From: Aphelenchoides besseyi
Lineage: Eukaryota; Nematoda; Chromadorea; Rhabditida; Aphelenchoididae
DNA: 64,000 bases
NCBI GenBank assembly: GCA_024699855.1
Contig: JAMPIQ010000002.1
Coordinates: 310,001 to 374,000, forward strand
Direction: 5' to 3'
Shown: positions 33,101 to 42,076 of the stretch, piece by piece
Numbering within the stretch: position 1 is the stretch's first letter
How the letters are laid out: each line of letters begins with the position of its first letter
The notes under the pieces: generated by a model
The model's database searches: none
Seen by the model: only the letters and a program-made list of their open reading frames with translations
Told to the model about the DNA's origin: nothing
Made by a program: the position numbers and the translations under genes

Positions 33101-34908
33101 AAGCCGCCCAGCGAGACACACGATCAGCATCCACTGAAGCGTTCCGTTTACGTACTGCATTGGATGAAGCTGCCGAACAAGCTGAAGCGTTAAAACGAGA
33201 GAACAAATCTCTCAGTCAAGAGCTTAAAGGTTAATTCTTGGCATTATTTTGAAGCTAATTTATTGCTTCAGATATCAACGATCAACTTGGAGAGGGCGGC
33301 CGATCGGCTCACGAGTTGCAGAAGATCAGACGACGTTTGGAGTTGGAGAAAGACGAACTGACCCAAGCTCTCGAAGATGCTGAATCGGCGTTGGAAGCCG
33401 AAGAATCCAAATTGTTGAGAGCTCAAGTCGAGACCACACAATTAAGACAAGAGATTGAAAAGCGATTGGCCGAGAAAGAAGAAGAATTCGAGAACACGCG
33501 TCGAAATCATCAACGAGCTTTGGAGTCGTTGCAAGCGACTTTGGAACAAGAAACCCGTGGGCGAGCCGAACTGTTAAGACAGAAAAAGAAATTAGAATCC
33601 GACATTCACGATTTGGTATGTCAACATGGGAGTACGATTAATTGCAATTTCTTGTAGGAAATCGGTTGCGATCAAGCGAACAAATCCAATGCCGACGCTC
33701 AACGAACAATCCGACAACTACACGATTCGATTCGCGACCTGCAACAACAAGTGGATGAAGAGCAGCGATTGAGATCAACTTACAACGAACAAGTGAGTAC
33801 GACGAAGTGCACAACGATCATCTGAAGGCTTTCAGGTTCATAATGCCGAGCGAAGAGCCGCAATTTTGCAACAAGAAAAAGAAGATTTGGCTGGAGCTGC
33901 TGAACAAGCCGAAAGAGCGCGACGACAAGCGGAGTTGGAAAGAGCCGAAGCTCAAGACACAGTCAACGCGTTAAACGACGCCAATACCGCGTTGTCGACG
34001 CTGAAACGCAAATACGAAGCCGAACTTCAGGTTAGTCAATTCAACTATAAGAGTTCCATTCCTTACTCTTGTAGCAACTTCAAACGGATCTCAATGATGC
34101 ATCGAATGAAGCGAAGAATGCGGAAGAACGATCGAGAAAAGCGAGTGCTGATGCCGCAAGATTGGCCGATGAGTTGCGTGCCGAACAAGAACATGCGCAG
34201 AGTTTGGATCGCCAACGAAAAGCTCAAGAATTGCAGTTGCGAGACATGCAAGTGCGTTTGGACGAGGCCGAAGCGTTTGCCAACAAGGGCGGTAAACGAC
34301 AAGTAGCAAAGTTGGAGGCGCGTGTTCAAGAGCTTCAAGCCGAATTGGAACAGGAAAGCCACAGACACGCCGACACTCAAAAGAACTATCGAAGCAAAGA
34401 ACGTCGATGTAGAGAATTGCAATTCCAAGTCGATGAGGATAAGAAGTCGCAAGAACGAATGTACGATTTGGTTGAAAAGCTGCAGAACAAAATCAAGACC
34501 TTGAAACGGCAGTTGGAAGAATCGGTTTGTTTCTTTCTGAGTCAACGACAACAACAGCAAATTTCAGGAAGAAATTGCTAATGCCAACCTTCAAAAGTAC
34601 CGAGTAAGTTTGTTATCGACTTGAATATTCAAGACTATTCAACGTTGTCAAAATACTTACTATCGTCGTGGTTTTAGGCGATTCAGAATGTGCTCCAGGA
34701 GGCCGAAGAGCGAGCTGACATGGCCGAGAACTCGCTGTCTAAGTTCCGCGCCAAAACGCGATCAGCTTCGACTTTGTCCGTCGGTGGTCGTGGACTCATG
34801 CACTCGGTAAGCTCCAATGGTTGCTCATTCATTCGTCTTTGCTTTCAGATGTCATCGGCAGTCATCGGCTCCCGTTCTCGAACTCACATCCACAATGACG
34901 ACGATTGA
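27191..34908 (+). CDS. Muscle myosin heavy chain (class II)
   Basis: A sarcomeric thick-filament motor. The start [16 protein letters not shown] and the SH3-like [20 protein letters not shown] match nematode muscle heavy chains. Motor landmarks in order: [13 protein letters not shown] (P-loop), [20 protein letters not shown] (switch I), DIAGFEIFD (switch II), NPCN-less loop 2 with [18 protein letters not shown], actin-binding [19 protein letters not shown] and the SH helix [20 protein letters not shown]. One IQ-like segment, [18 protein letters not shown], precedes a full-length coiled-coil rod that tracks UNC-54-type chains to a short non-helical tail ([13 protein letters not shown]...HIHNDDD). 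There are more than 25 exons, mostly with introns of about 36-50 nt. Intron 30573-30875 (303 nt) is exceptional and may contain an internal first exon. No mutually exclusive motor exons seen. Paralogue (unc-54, myo-1, -2 or -3) not assigned. Confidence 0.93.
30780..30875 (+). CDS. Candidate alternative first exon for a headless myosin rod
   Basis: Inside the only long intron of the rod-neck region, ATG at 30780 opens 32 codons ([20 protein letters not shown] then [12 protein letters not shown]) that run without a stop and in frame into the rod exon at 30876. A TTTCTAG acceptor lies at 30755-30761, 18 nt before the ATG, as a trans-splice site would. The normal transcript splices 30572 to 30876 in frame. 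The segment is basic and proline-rich, unlike the coiled coil. Insects make myosin rod proteins from a similar internal promoter (established). Here it is inference from sequence only. Confidence 0.4.
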
Positions 34909-35289
34909 ATTTCCAGTTTTTAATTCGCAAATTTTCTTTTTTAGGCATTAACTTTTATCTTCTCGTTGGACCACACAAATCGAAGACCACACAAACTAAC
35001 GAATCGCCCTCACTTTGCGAGATAACAAAAAACGTTTTTGTACATTTAAACTTCCGCGTTTATTTCCGAATAAAAGCACCTTTGTTTTGTGGAGCGACCC
35101 GTGGGGTGGACGTGATCGTTAAATCAAAGAAAGTGATGAACGTGTGATTTACGTGCACCTTACTGCTGCCGATAAAGTCAAGACTTTTCTGTTGACGAGC
35201 AAACTTTTTTGTTTTACGAGGGAACTTTTACGATTTTTATCGTTTCGAATGTTCGTTCGATGTCCCTGAGGTTGTCGGTTTGCAGTTCA

Positions 35290-36112
35290 ATGGCGAGGTT
35301 TTTGAGGAAACAATTCGACTCGGTACTTGTGCCCGATTCCAGCTATTCGACTTCGAAGCCGTTGGATCGGCGGTTGAAGAACGGCGAAGCGGCGATTTTG
35401 GTTCTTTTGAAGTGGGAAAGTGAGTTCGATCCTGGAACTCTCGTTCATTATCTTTAGACAATCAATGGCACACGTTCTTTACGGTTCGTTCAACCGAGCT
35501 CCGATTGAATGCCGGAGAGTCGAGTTTTCCCGGTGGTCATCGAGAGAGCGACGACAATTCGGCAGCCGCTACGGCACTCCGCGAATGCTACGAGGTCTGT
35601 GCTTTTGGCTGTGGTTTCTAGCTGAATTTAGGAGGTTGGATTGGAAGAAAAGAACGTTGAAGTTGTGGGAACATTTCGACCGTTGATTAGCGGTCACCGA
35701 CTGCTTCTGCACGCGGTTTTGGCTCTTCAAAAAGACGATTGGACTCCACGATTAAACACCACAGAAGTTCAACGTTGCTATTGGATGCCGATGCGAGTGT
35801 TCAATTCAAACGAAAACTATTTGGGACCATTTGATATCATGGGTATTTTGATGCATAGATTTAAAGTAAGCAAACGAGAACAACAGAATGACTGAGAGTC
35901 TTAGTACGAGAAAGAGCAGATTGTCGGTTTAACAGCCAATCTTGCGGTTATGATCTCAATGCTTTTGCATCAACGACTTCCACCATTCAAACTTTCTGTC
36001 CAACCGCTTTTCCCTAATCGTTCACTCGAGGAAATTGCACAACGTCAATTTGAAGAAACATTTCAACTGCTACAGCTGTTTGAGCGTTTGGATAAGAAAA
36101 GTAAAATGTGAA
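35290..36112 (+). CDS. Nudix hydrolase, NUDT7/NUDT8-like CoA diphosphatase
   Basis: Expected to cleave CoA or acyl-CoA to phosphopantetheine and 3',5'-ADP, usually in peroxisomes or mitochondria. Four exons give MARFLRKQFDSVLVPDSSYS, AAILVLLKWENNQWHTFFTV, then LNAGESSFPGGHRESDDNSA and ATALRECYEEVGLEE, a complete UPF0035-type Nudix signature (FPGG(K/H)R..D...AATALREx.EEVGL) with the metal-binding glutamates. The Nudix helix is restored only by splicing GAG|GAG across 35594-35631. Start at 35290 is preferred because a TTGCAG acceptor sits 8 nt upstream; an in-frame ATG at 35260 is possible. No clear peroxisomal C-terminal tripeptide (ends KSKM). Its stop is 7 bp from the stop of the convergent DUF229 gene. 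Confidence 0.82.
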
Positions 36113-36119
36113 TCCGTTT

Positions 36120-38535
36120 CTATTGTTTTGATAAAAGATTTCGACAGTAACAATAATTGAGAGCAAACAGATCAAAGCTGTTTCCGTACAAACAGTTCGC
36201 TTGGTTGGCGTAGGGATTCAATCGGGGATATCTTTCGGAAAGCGAGCTTAGTTCCGAATTGGGGAGGTGCTGCAAATAGAACGTTTGTTCGAGTTCAATC
36301 ATTTGACTCACTGTTGCATATCCCTGATATAGAGCATCTGACGGTGTTGTGTGAAAGGTAAACAAATAAACAGTTTGATTCGTCTCTTCCGTTACCAGCT
36401 GTTCAGCCACCGGCGGATTCTTCGTCTCATCTACGTCCAACAGAACACAAAGCCGACGAAGAACAGAGCTTTGAGAGATCTCGTTATTAATTTGCTTAAC
36501 CGCCATCTTCGCTAACTTCAACGCCAATTCTTTCTGATCATCGATTTCTTTGGTGCGAGATACACAATTGCAATCTAAATTCGTGATTAGTGAACTCAAA
36601 TTCTTCGACTTACATTCAAAGGGTATGCTCAACTTTTGGCAATTTCGAGGTTGAGGCAAGGGTCGGAACAACGAATAACCGCGTTTTGTCGCCGAATGAT
36701 ACGAAGAAGTTGAGTTCGGGGACCAAGAAGATTTAAAGTTCTAGAAACTCATTAGTTGAAAATCGTGTTTTCTTAGTTACTTCAGCAATGTCCATGAGAG
36801 TTGCGTAGACATCGTAGTGTGTTACTAATTGGTTTTTGTTTCTCGTCAGCTGTTCCATAAACATCGAATTCGATCGTAAAGTTTTTGGCGCACTAATCGC
36901 AAGAAGTGGGTTACGATCTTCACGTCTGTCTATTGGTACACTACTCGAATTGTACAAACGACTGCCGTGATCACCCATTAAGAAGACAAACGATTTCTCA
37001 AGCTACCTCGAAAGTAATTGTATTGCATTCGTGAACTTACATGTTGTTGATTAGAAAGAAAGAACTCGCAAAAGTCTTCGTCTGCCTGATAGAGTTCTGC
37101 TTTGTCGTCATGAGCCAAATAAGTGAGCCACGAGAGCGAAGCTTTGGGTTTGTTAGGATAGGAGCGTACGAACTGCTCTAACTGTTGCAACATCTCTTGA
37201 CTTTTCTTCAGACAATATTTTGGCCAACTATTCTCGTGATGATGTTCTTTATGTTTTATATTATACTTTTCCCTAAGCTCGGGCCACAGTTGGTATTTGC
37301 GTAGAAAGTAATTGCTGAGAGAAGATTCAGTTTAGTTTTATTCGCTAACATACCCGAAAAAATGATCCACAGGTGCTTTGGCCCCTTCGGGGCATCGATC
37401 CGGTTTAAAGAACTTTGAGGTCCAATCCTCGTTGTACATTGTCACGTAGTTTTGACGTTTCCATTTGGCCATAATAAACCGAGAAGGTCGAGCGGAAAGA
37501 TCGCAAAATTGTTTGGCTTCCGAGTCAAGGGCACGCTCCGATTTAAACGGGACCAAACGTTCATTTCCAACGGCAAGGCCTGAACAACTAATAAGACAAA
37601 TTGCGATCTTCATACCTTGTAATAACGCATAGTAGTTAGGCATTGTGTTTAATCCAACTTTGTTCAAATAATTAAAGATCTGACCCTTGAGTTCAGATTC
37701 GAAAAACTCCAACGTACGTGGAAGAGCTCGTCTAGCGTGAGACATCGAAACCTAAAAAAAACTTTGAAATGAAAGATATACAACGGTGATTATGATCAGA
37801 ATAAAGAACCTACCGAGTCCAAGACGATGATATGAACGTCGGGCATGGGGTTCGATTGCTCTACCGATTTCCTAAAACAAGCGATCAAACGAATTTAATT
37901 CACGACCTACTTCTCGTAAATTTGTGTGTGTAGAAAGCGATAGGATGTGTGGTTCGATTTGGTGCATTGTACTTCGACGATGTCGCATTGCGGATTGTTC
38001 TCAACATCGATCCTCAAATCCGACCATTCTGCACGAATCATTCGAGTTTTTTCGTCCTTCAGAATACAACTGAAAAGACGACATAGAGAATTCGTAAGTT
38101 AGCTCACCGAAAATAACACTTTTCACCATCAGCCAGCGGTTCAATCAAAGTCAATGTATTGTTCTTGAGTTCCGTTCGAACTTTAGATTTCGGTTTACAC
38201 GGCACTTTGGGTCGACTGTCATGTTCGATCTGTTCACTCAACATGGAATGCCACGGATCCAACGGTTCGAGTCGACAGCTCTCCGTTTCAACAAAACTCG
38301 TAGTTTGCTTAACTGGTTTTTGTGTTGTGTCGTTTTGTAGTTCCTCTTGTTTGAAGATGAATTGATTTCTCCAAGAAACTGACGATTCGATAACGTAAAC
38401 TCCGAACAACAAAGCGGCGAAAACCAAATACAACACCGATCGAATAAACGAAGAACCCAACGCTCTCGTTGATCGATCAAACGTGGCACCTTCAGCATTT
38501 GAACTCCTAGACAAATGTAAATACTTAAAGTGCAT
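36120..38535 (-). CDS. DUF229 sulfatase-like type II membrane protein
   Basis: Start MHFKYLHLSRSSNAEGATFD leads to one membrane anchor (FIRSVLYLVFAALLFGVYVI) and a lumenal or extracellular domain. Motifs of the nematode DUF229 family, part of the alkaline phosphatase/sulfatase superfamily, follow: PDVHIIVLDSVSMSHARRAL (first metal-site region), LNTMPNYYALLQG, YVTMYNEDWTSKFFKP, LMGDHGSRLYNSS (the GDHG metal motif) and HYDVYATLMDIAE. Cysteine pairs in the C-terminal third (SLFRPLPQPRNC, CKSKN) suggest disulfides. About ten exons with short introns. DUF229 members are expanded in nematodes and mostly uncharacterised; hydrolase activity on sulfate or phosphate esters is inference. The low-complexity spacer after the anchor is variable in the family. 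Confidence 0.82.
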
Positions 38536-38910
38536 TTAATGTAATAGACTTCTTCCTTTTTGCTCGTCTGTGATGTCTAAGAAAAAAAGAAGTTTAGAAA
38601 GAGTATTTCAAAGGTTTTTACGCGTGCTTAAACTCCAGCAACGAGTTGGATATCCGTTGAAAACAAATCAAGAAGCCACGATTTATTTGTTGCTTGAATT
38701 TGATTGTGACTGCGCGTGTTAAGAAATCCCGTCATTATAACCTAGAGAATGAGTGAAGTCCCAAGACTTTTGTACATGTTACAGCTGTTGAAAGACCATC
38801 ATCGATCTATTACAACCTCATGTTGCATGACTTAAAAACGCTCAACATTTTATCTGCAGATCAAATGAACGTGAACGTTCAAGACGTCGAGCTACTAGAG
38901 GGTTGAGCAG
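38536..38910. other. Spacer before the Tc3-like element
   Basis: Promoter side of the DUF229 gene and flank of the transposon. Nothing else supported. Confidence 0.4.
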
Positions 38911-39326
38911 ACTGCGCTCATCCGAACAGTTTTTCATTGAAATCCACGATTAACGTGTACAGCAAATGATTAAGAGCTGTTCGTTACATCCGCGTCGACA
39001 ACTCTCCTCCTACTCCATAGCAAGAATTCTCGCAGGTAAAGCGTACTAGAACGGAAGATTCGAATACCCACAACCTTATCGAAACCCAAAAACGGCGGGT
39101 TTTCAACCAACAGACAGGTGGATATACATTCATCCAAATTAGTATAAATACCCTTCGCCCTGTTTGTGAAGAAACTTTGCGGATATTTGTTCCATTTCTC
39201 TCAAATTTGGTGTTAATGCTTATTAGACATTACAACGCGATTATTGTAAATCTGGGACAATTTGGCCAACTTTAAAAGAAGTTACAGGTAACCAAAGATT
39301 TTCGACTTCCAAATTAGTATAAATAC
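38911..39326 (+). repeat. Left inverted arm of Tc3-like element
   Basis: Mirrors 40460-40875 base for base wherever checked. Begins ACTGCGCTCATCCGAACAG and ends at AAATAC. Contains two copies of CCAAATTAGTATAAATAC. Confidence 0.88.
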
Positions 39327-39353
39327 TCGTGCTGTATCTTCGTTCTTTTTCAA

Positions 39354-40409
39354 TGCTTCGTGGTAAAAGCCTTAAGTCGTCGAGAAGGCCCAAATTGATG
39401 CCTATCGTGAAGATGGCCATTCATACGCATGGATAGCAAAGAAGATTTGTCGATCAAAAGGTGGAGTTCAGATGTACCTCTCCAAATTGAACGGTTACGG
39501 ACAACGAAAACAAACCGGTGCCTCAAAGAAGCTGACAACAACAGAAGAAATAAGGATCAGACGATTGGCATCCAATTCAACCATCTCGGCAGCCAAAATC
39601 AGACGGGAACTGGACCTCGAGGTATCGAACGAGATTGTTCGCTTGACAATACACCGTAATCCACACATTGTACGTGGTCGAATGGCTAAGATACCGAAGT
39701 TAAAAGACACAAGGCTGCGCGATTATCCTTTGCAGAGAATATGGCACGCAATTGGGAACAGGTAAAATAACCGGTTTCTTTCCTTTGATCTCCGCTCAAT
39801 TTCAGGTGGTTTTTTCTGATGAGAAAAAGTTTTACTTGGATGGTCCCGATAGATTCAATTTGTACTGGCACAATCTCAGAAAAGAACCCTTAACATTCTC
39901 AAGACGCAACTTCGGCGGAGGATCGGTTATGGTAAGAAGAGTTTGCGTTCTCATTTATCCCGCTTTTTCAGGTCTGGGCATCGTTTTGCGCTGATGAGAA
40001 AGTTGCCATTGCGTTCACTTCAAGAATGAACAGCCGCGAATACATTGTCGTACTCAACAAGAATCTGTTACCGTTCTTTCGCCGTCGCCGAAATTTCACT
40101 TTTCAACAGGACAACGCATCTTGTCATGCGAGCCGGGAAACGCGACAATGGCTTTCCAACCATAAAATCGACCTTTTGGAATGGCCGTCTTGTTCGCCAG
40201 ACCTAAATCCGATGGGGAATCTCTGGTCGCACTTCGTCCGTAGGATTTACGCGAACAACTGTCAATTTCAATCAGTTGAAGACCTCAAGAAAGCAATTTT
40301 ATCGACATGGACCAAAACTTCTGAAACAATTCTGCAGAATCGCGTCCGTTCAATGCCAAATCGCGTGTTCCAAGTAACCAACCGTAACGGTAATGCTACC
40401 GAATACTAA
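39354..40409 (+). pseudogene. Tc3A-type transposase, inactivated
   Basis: DDE transposase of the Tc1/mariner superfamily. After its start (MLRGK) the frame shifts, then reads AQIDAYREDGHSYAWIAKKI through the paired helix-turn-helix region. It shifts again near 39710 to HKAARLSFAENMARNWEQ. Two short introns (after 39770 and near 39932-39970) precede VVFSDEKKFYLDGPD (first catalytic D), SRRNFGGGSVMVW and FTFQQDNASCHAS (second D). The third catalytic residue, E in the Tc3 motif DLNPIENLW, is G here (DLNPMGNLW, codon 40215-40217), at the expected 34-residue spacing. Frameshifts plus loss of the catalytic glutamate mean it cannot work. Confidence 0.85.
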
Positions 40410-40459
40410 ATGTATGTTCTCTACGCACGCACTCAATAATATCTGCAATGGACTCAAGG

Positions 40460-40875
40460 GTATTTATACTAATTTGGAAGTCGAAAATCTTTGGTTACCT
40501 GTAACTTCTTTTAAAGTTGGCCAAATTGTCCCAGATTTACAATAATCGCGTTGTAATGTCTAATAAGCATTAACACCAAATTTGAGAGAAATGGAACAAA
40601 TATCCGCAAAGTTTCTTCACAAACAGGGCGAAGGGTATTTATACTAATTTGGATGAATGTATATCCACCTGTCTGTTGGTTGAAAACCCGCCGTTTTTGG
40701 GTTTCGATAAGGTTGTGGGTATTCGAATCTTCCGTTCTAGTACGCTTTACCTGCGAGAATTCTTGCTATGGAGTAGGAGGAGAGTTGTCGACGCGGATGT
40801 AACGAACAGCTCTTAATCATTTGCTGTACACGTTAATCGTGGATTTCAATGAAAAACTGTTCGGATGAGCGCAGT
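40460..40875 (-). repeat. Right inverted arm of Tc3-like element
   Basis: Reverse complement of 38911-39326. The inner edge (GTATTTATACTAATTTGG) lies 50 bp after the transposase stop. Confidence 0.88.
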
Positions 40876-41399
40876 TTGTTTGCTCATCTACTAAATCTAA
40901 TTCAATTTCCTGCTCTTTAGTCGGTTATCCACCTACAGAAAAATCAGAAAACACGAAAAAAAGAAGCAGCATAATCATTGTAAAATTGGAAAATAAAATC
41001 AGGGAATTTGACAACAAGAAGAGTATTCAAAGAACTCAGACACGAGATTGAATATTACAAACAATGTCGACGTGAAGTGGACCATGAGGTTTGAAGTCGG
41101 GTTCCTTTTTTTTTAATCGAAGTGTACACTCGCACCTCTTTTTTCATTCAACCGTCTAATCCTCCAAAACAGTTTTTAATTTATGTTGATTTATGATTCT
41201 CAATTGAGTCGATCGCATAATCTCGAGTGAACAAACAGAAGCACTTGTTTTTGACAGTCGAGTGTCAATGGTCGAAACCCAACATTCATTTCGAAATGCG
41301 TTCGGACGTTTCCATCGGCAAAGATTGCCAGTTGTGAAGTCCGCCGTGTCGTACACTTCTACACTGCAAACCGCGATGATTTAAATGTCGGACGGGAGA
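40876..41399. other. Spacer right of the transposon
   Basis: AT-rich, with short minus-strand frames (41156-41356) that may belong to the neighbouring pseudogene. No gene supported. Confidence 0.35.
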
Positions 41400-41690
41400 A
41401 AAAGAGAACTCTCTTTGGTGACCGTTTCTTTTCGATCGGGGAAAACAAATTCGATCTAAAAGCTCATTATTCATGGCCAAAATGCTTAGAATTTTCTCTG
41501 GAATGAACTTCTTATTACTGGTCATTAACATTCAACGCAAACTTTCGCCTCTTTTGTCCCACTTAATCTTGTAAGCACCCAAATAAGCATCAACCACGAC
41601 CATGTTCTCACAGTCATATCGCCGCAATCCCAACGGTCGACCGGTAATTGGTTCACTTTTGTAAGTTCCTAAAAGATTGATTGAAAAATT
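41400..41690 (-). pseudogene. Strictosidine-synthase-like (APMAP-type) beta-propeller fragment
   Basis: After an acceptor near 41668 the minus strand reads GTYKSEPITGRPLGLRRYDC and ENMVVVDAYLGAYKI, matching the family core CGRPLGLRFDxxGxLxVADAYLGLYKV. Next comes WDKRGESLR, a stop, and MLMTSNKKFIPEKILSILAM in place of the usual loop and NDLTV segment. The rest of the propeller is missing or unreadable, so this is a fragment. Intact members are ER or plasma-membrane esterase-like proteins. Confidence 0.5.
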
Positions 41691-42076
41691 CAGTACCTTA
41701 GGTGTTGGTTATAGCGGAGCTCGACTGTAGTTCGAAGTTTTAGTCAAGATCGTAAATTTGGTCAAACACTTTTAGATCTTGTTATTTTCTTCGTTATTGA
41801 ACTTAATCTCTTTACAATTTTAGTTGAAACGGACAATTCACTTGTCGTCTTACTGTTTTGTGTCGTACAAAGTTACATCCATAATAGCATTATTTATTCT
41901 TATAGTAAAGATCTTGGAACTACAGGTCGTGAGTCCCGCTACTCATACATCTCAGTTTTATTTGAATTCACCTTCTCTTAAAATCATCAGTTGCTCTTAA
42001 AAGTTTATCGGATGATAGCAACAAAACTTCAAAAACGTCGTAAATTTTTGAGTCTTCAGTGCAATAAACGTTATCT

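Larger units (their letters stand above)
38911..40875 (+). mobile_element. Tc3-like DNA transposon with 416-bp inverted arms
   Basis: The two ends are inverted copies of each other, 38911-39326 and 40460-40875, equal in length with no gap seen and nearly identical. Tc3 of C. elegans also has very long terminal repeats (about 460 bp). The motif CCAAATTAGTATAAATAC occurs twice per arm, at 39134 and 39309 and mirrored at 40635 and 40460, 175 bp apart, as expected for outer and inner transposase-binding sites. The interior carries a degenerate Tc3A-type transposase. Whether the outer 220 bp belong to the element or to an older palindrome is uncertain, because the relic at 1682 begins at the inner boundary. 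Confidence 0.8.

Noticed and set aside
34908..35290. Operon of myosin and Nudix genes
   Set aside because: About 380 bp apart, with the myosin 3' UTR and polyA signal between; functions unrelated.
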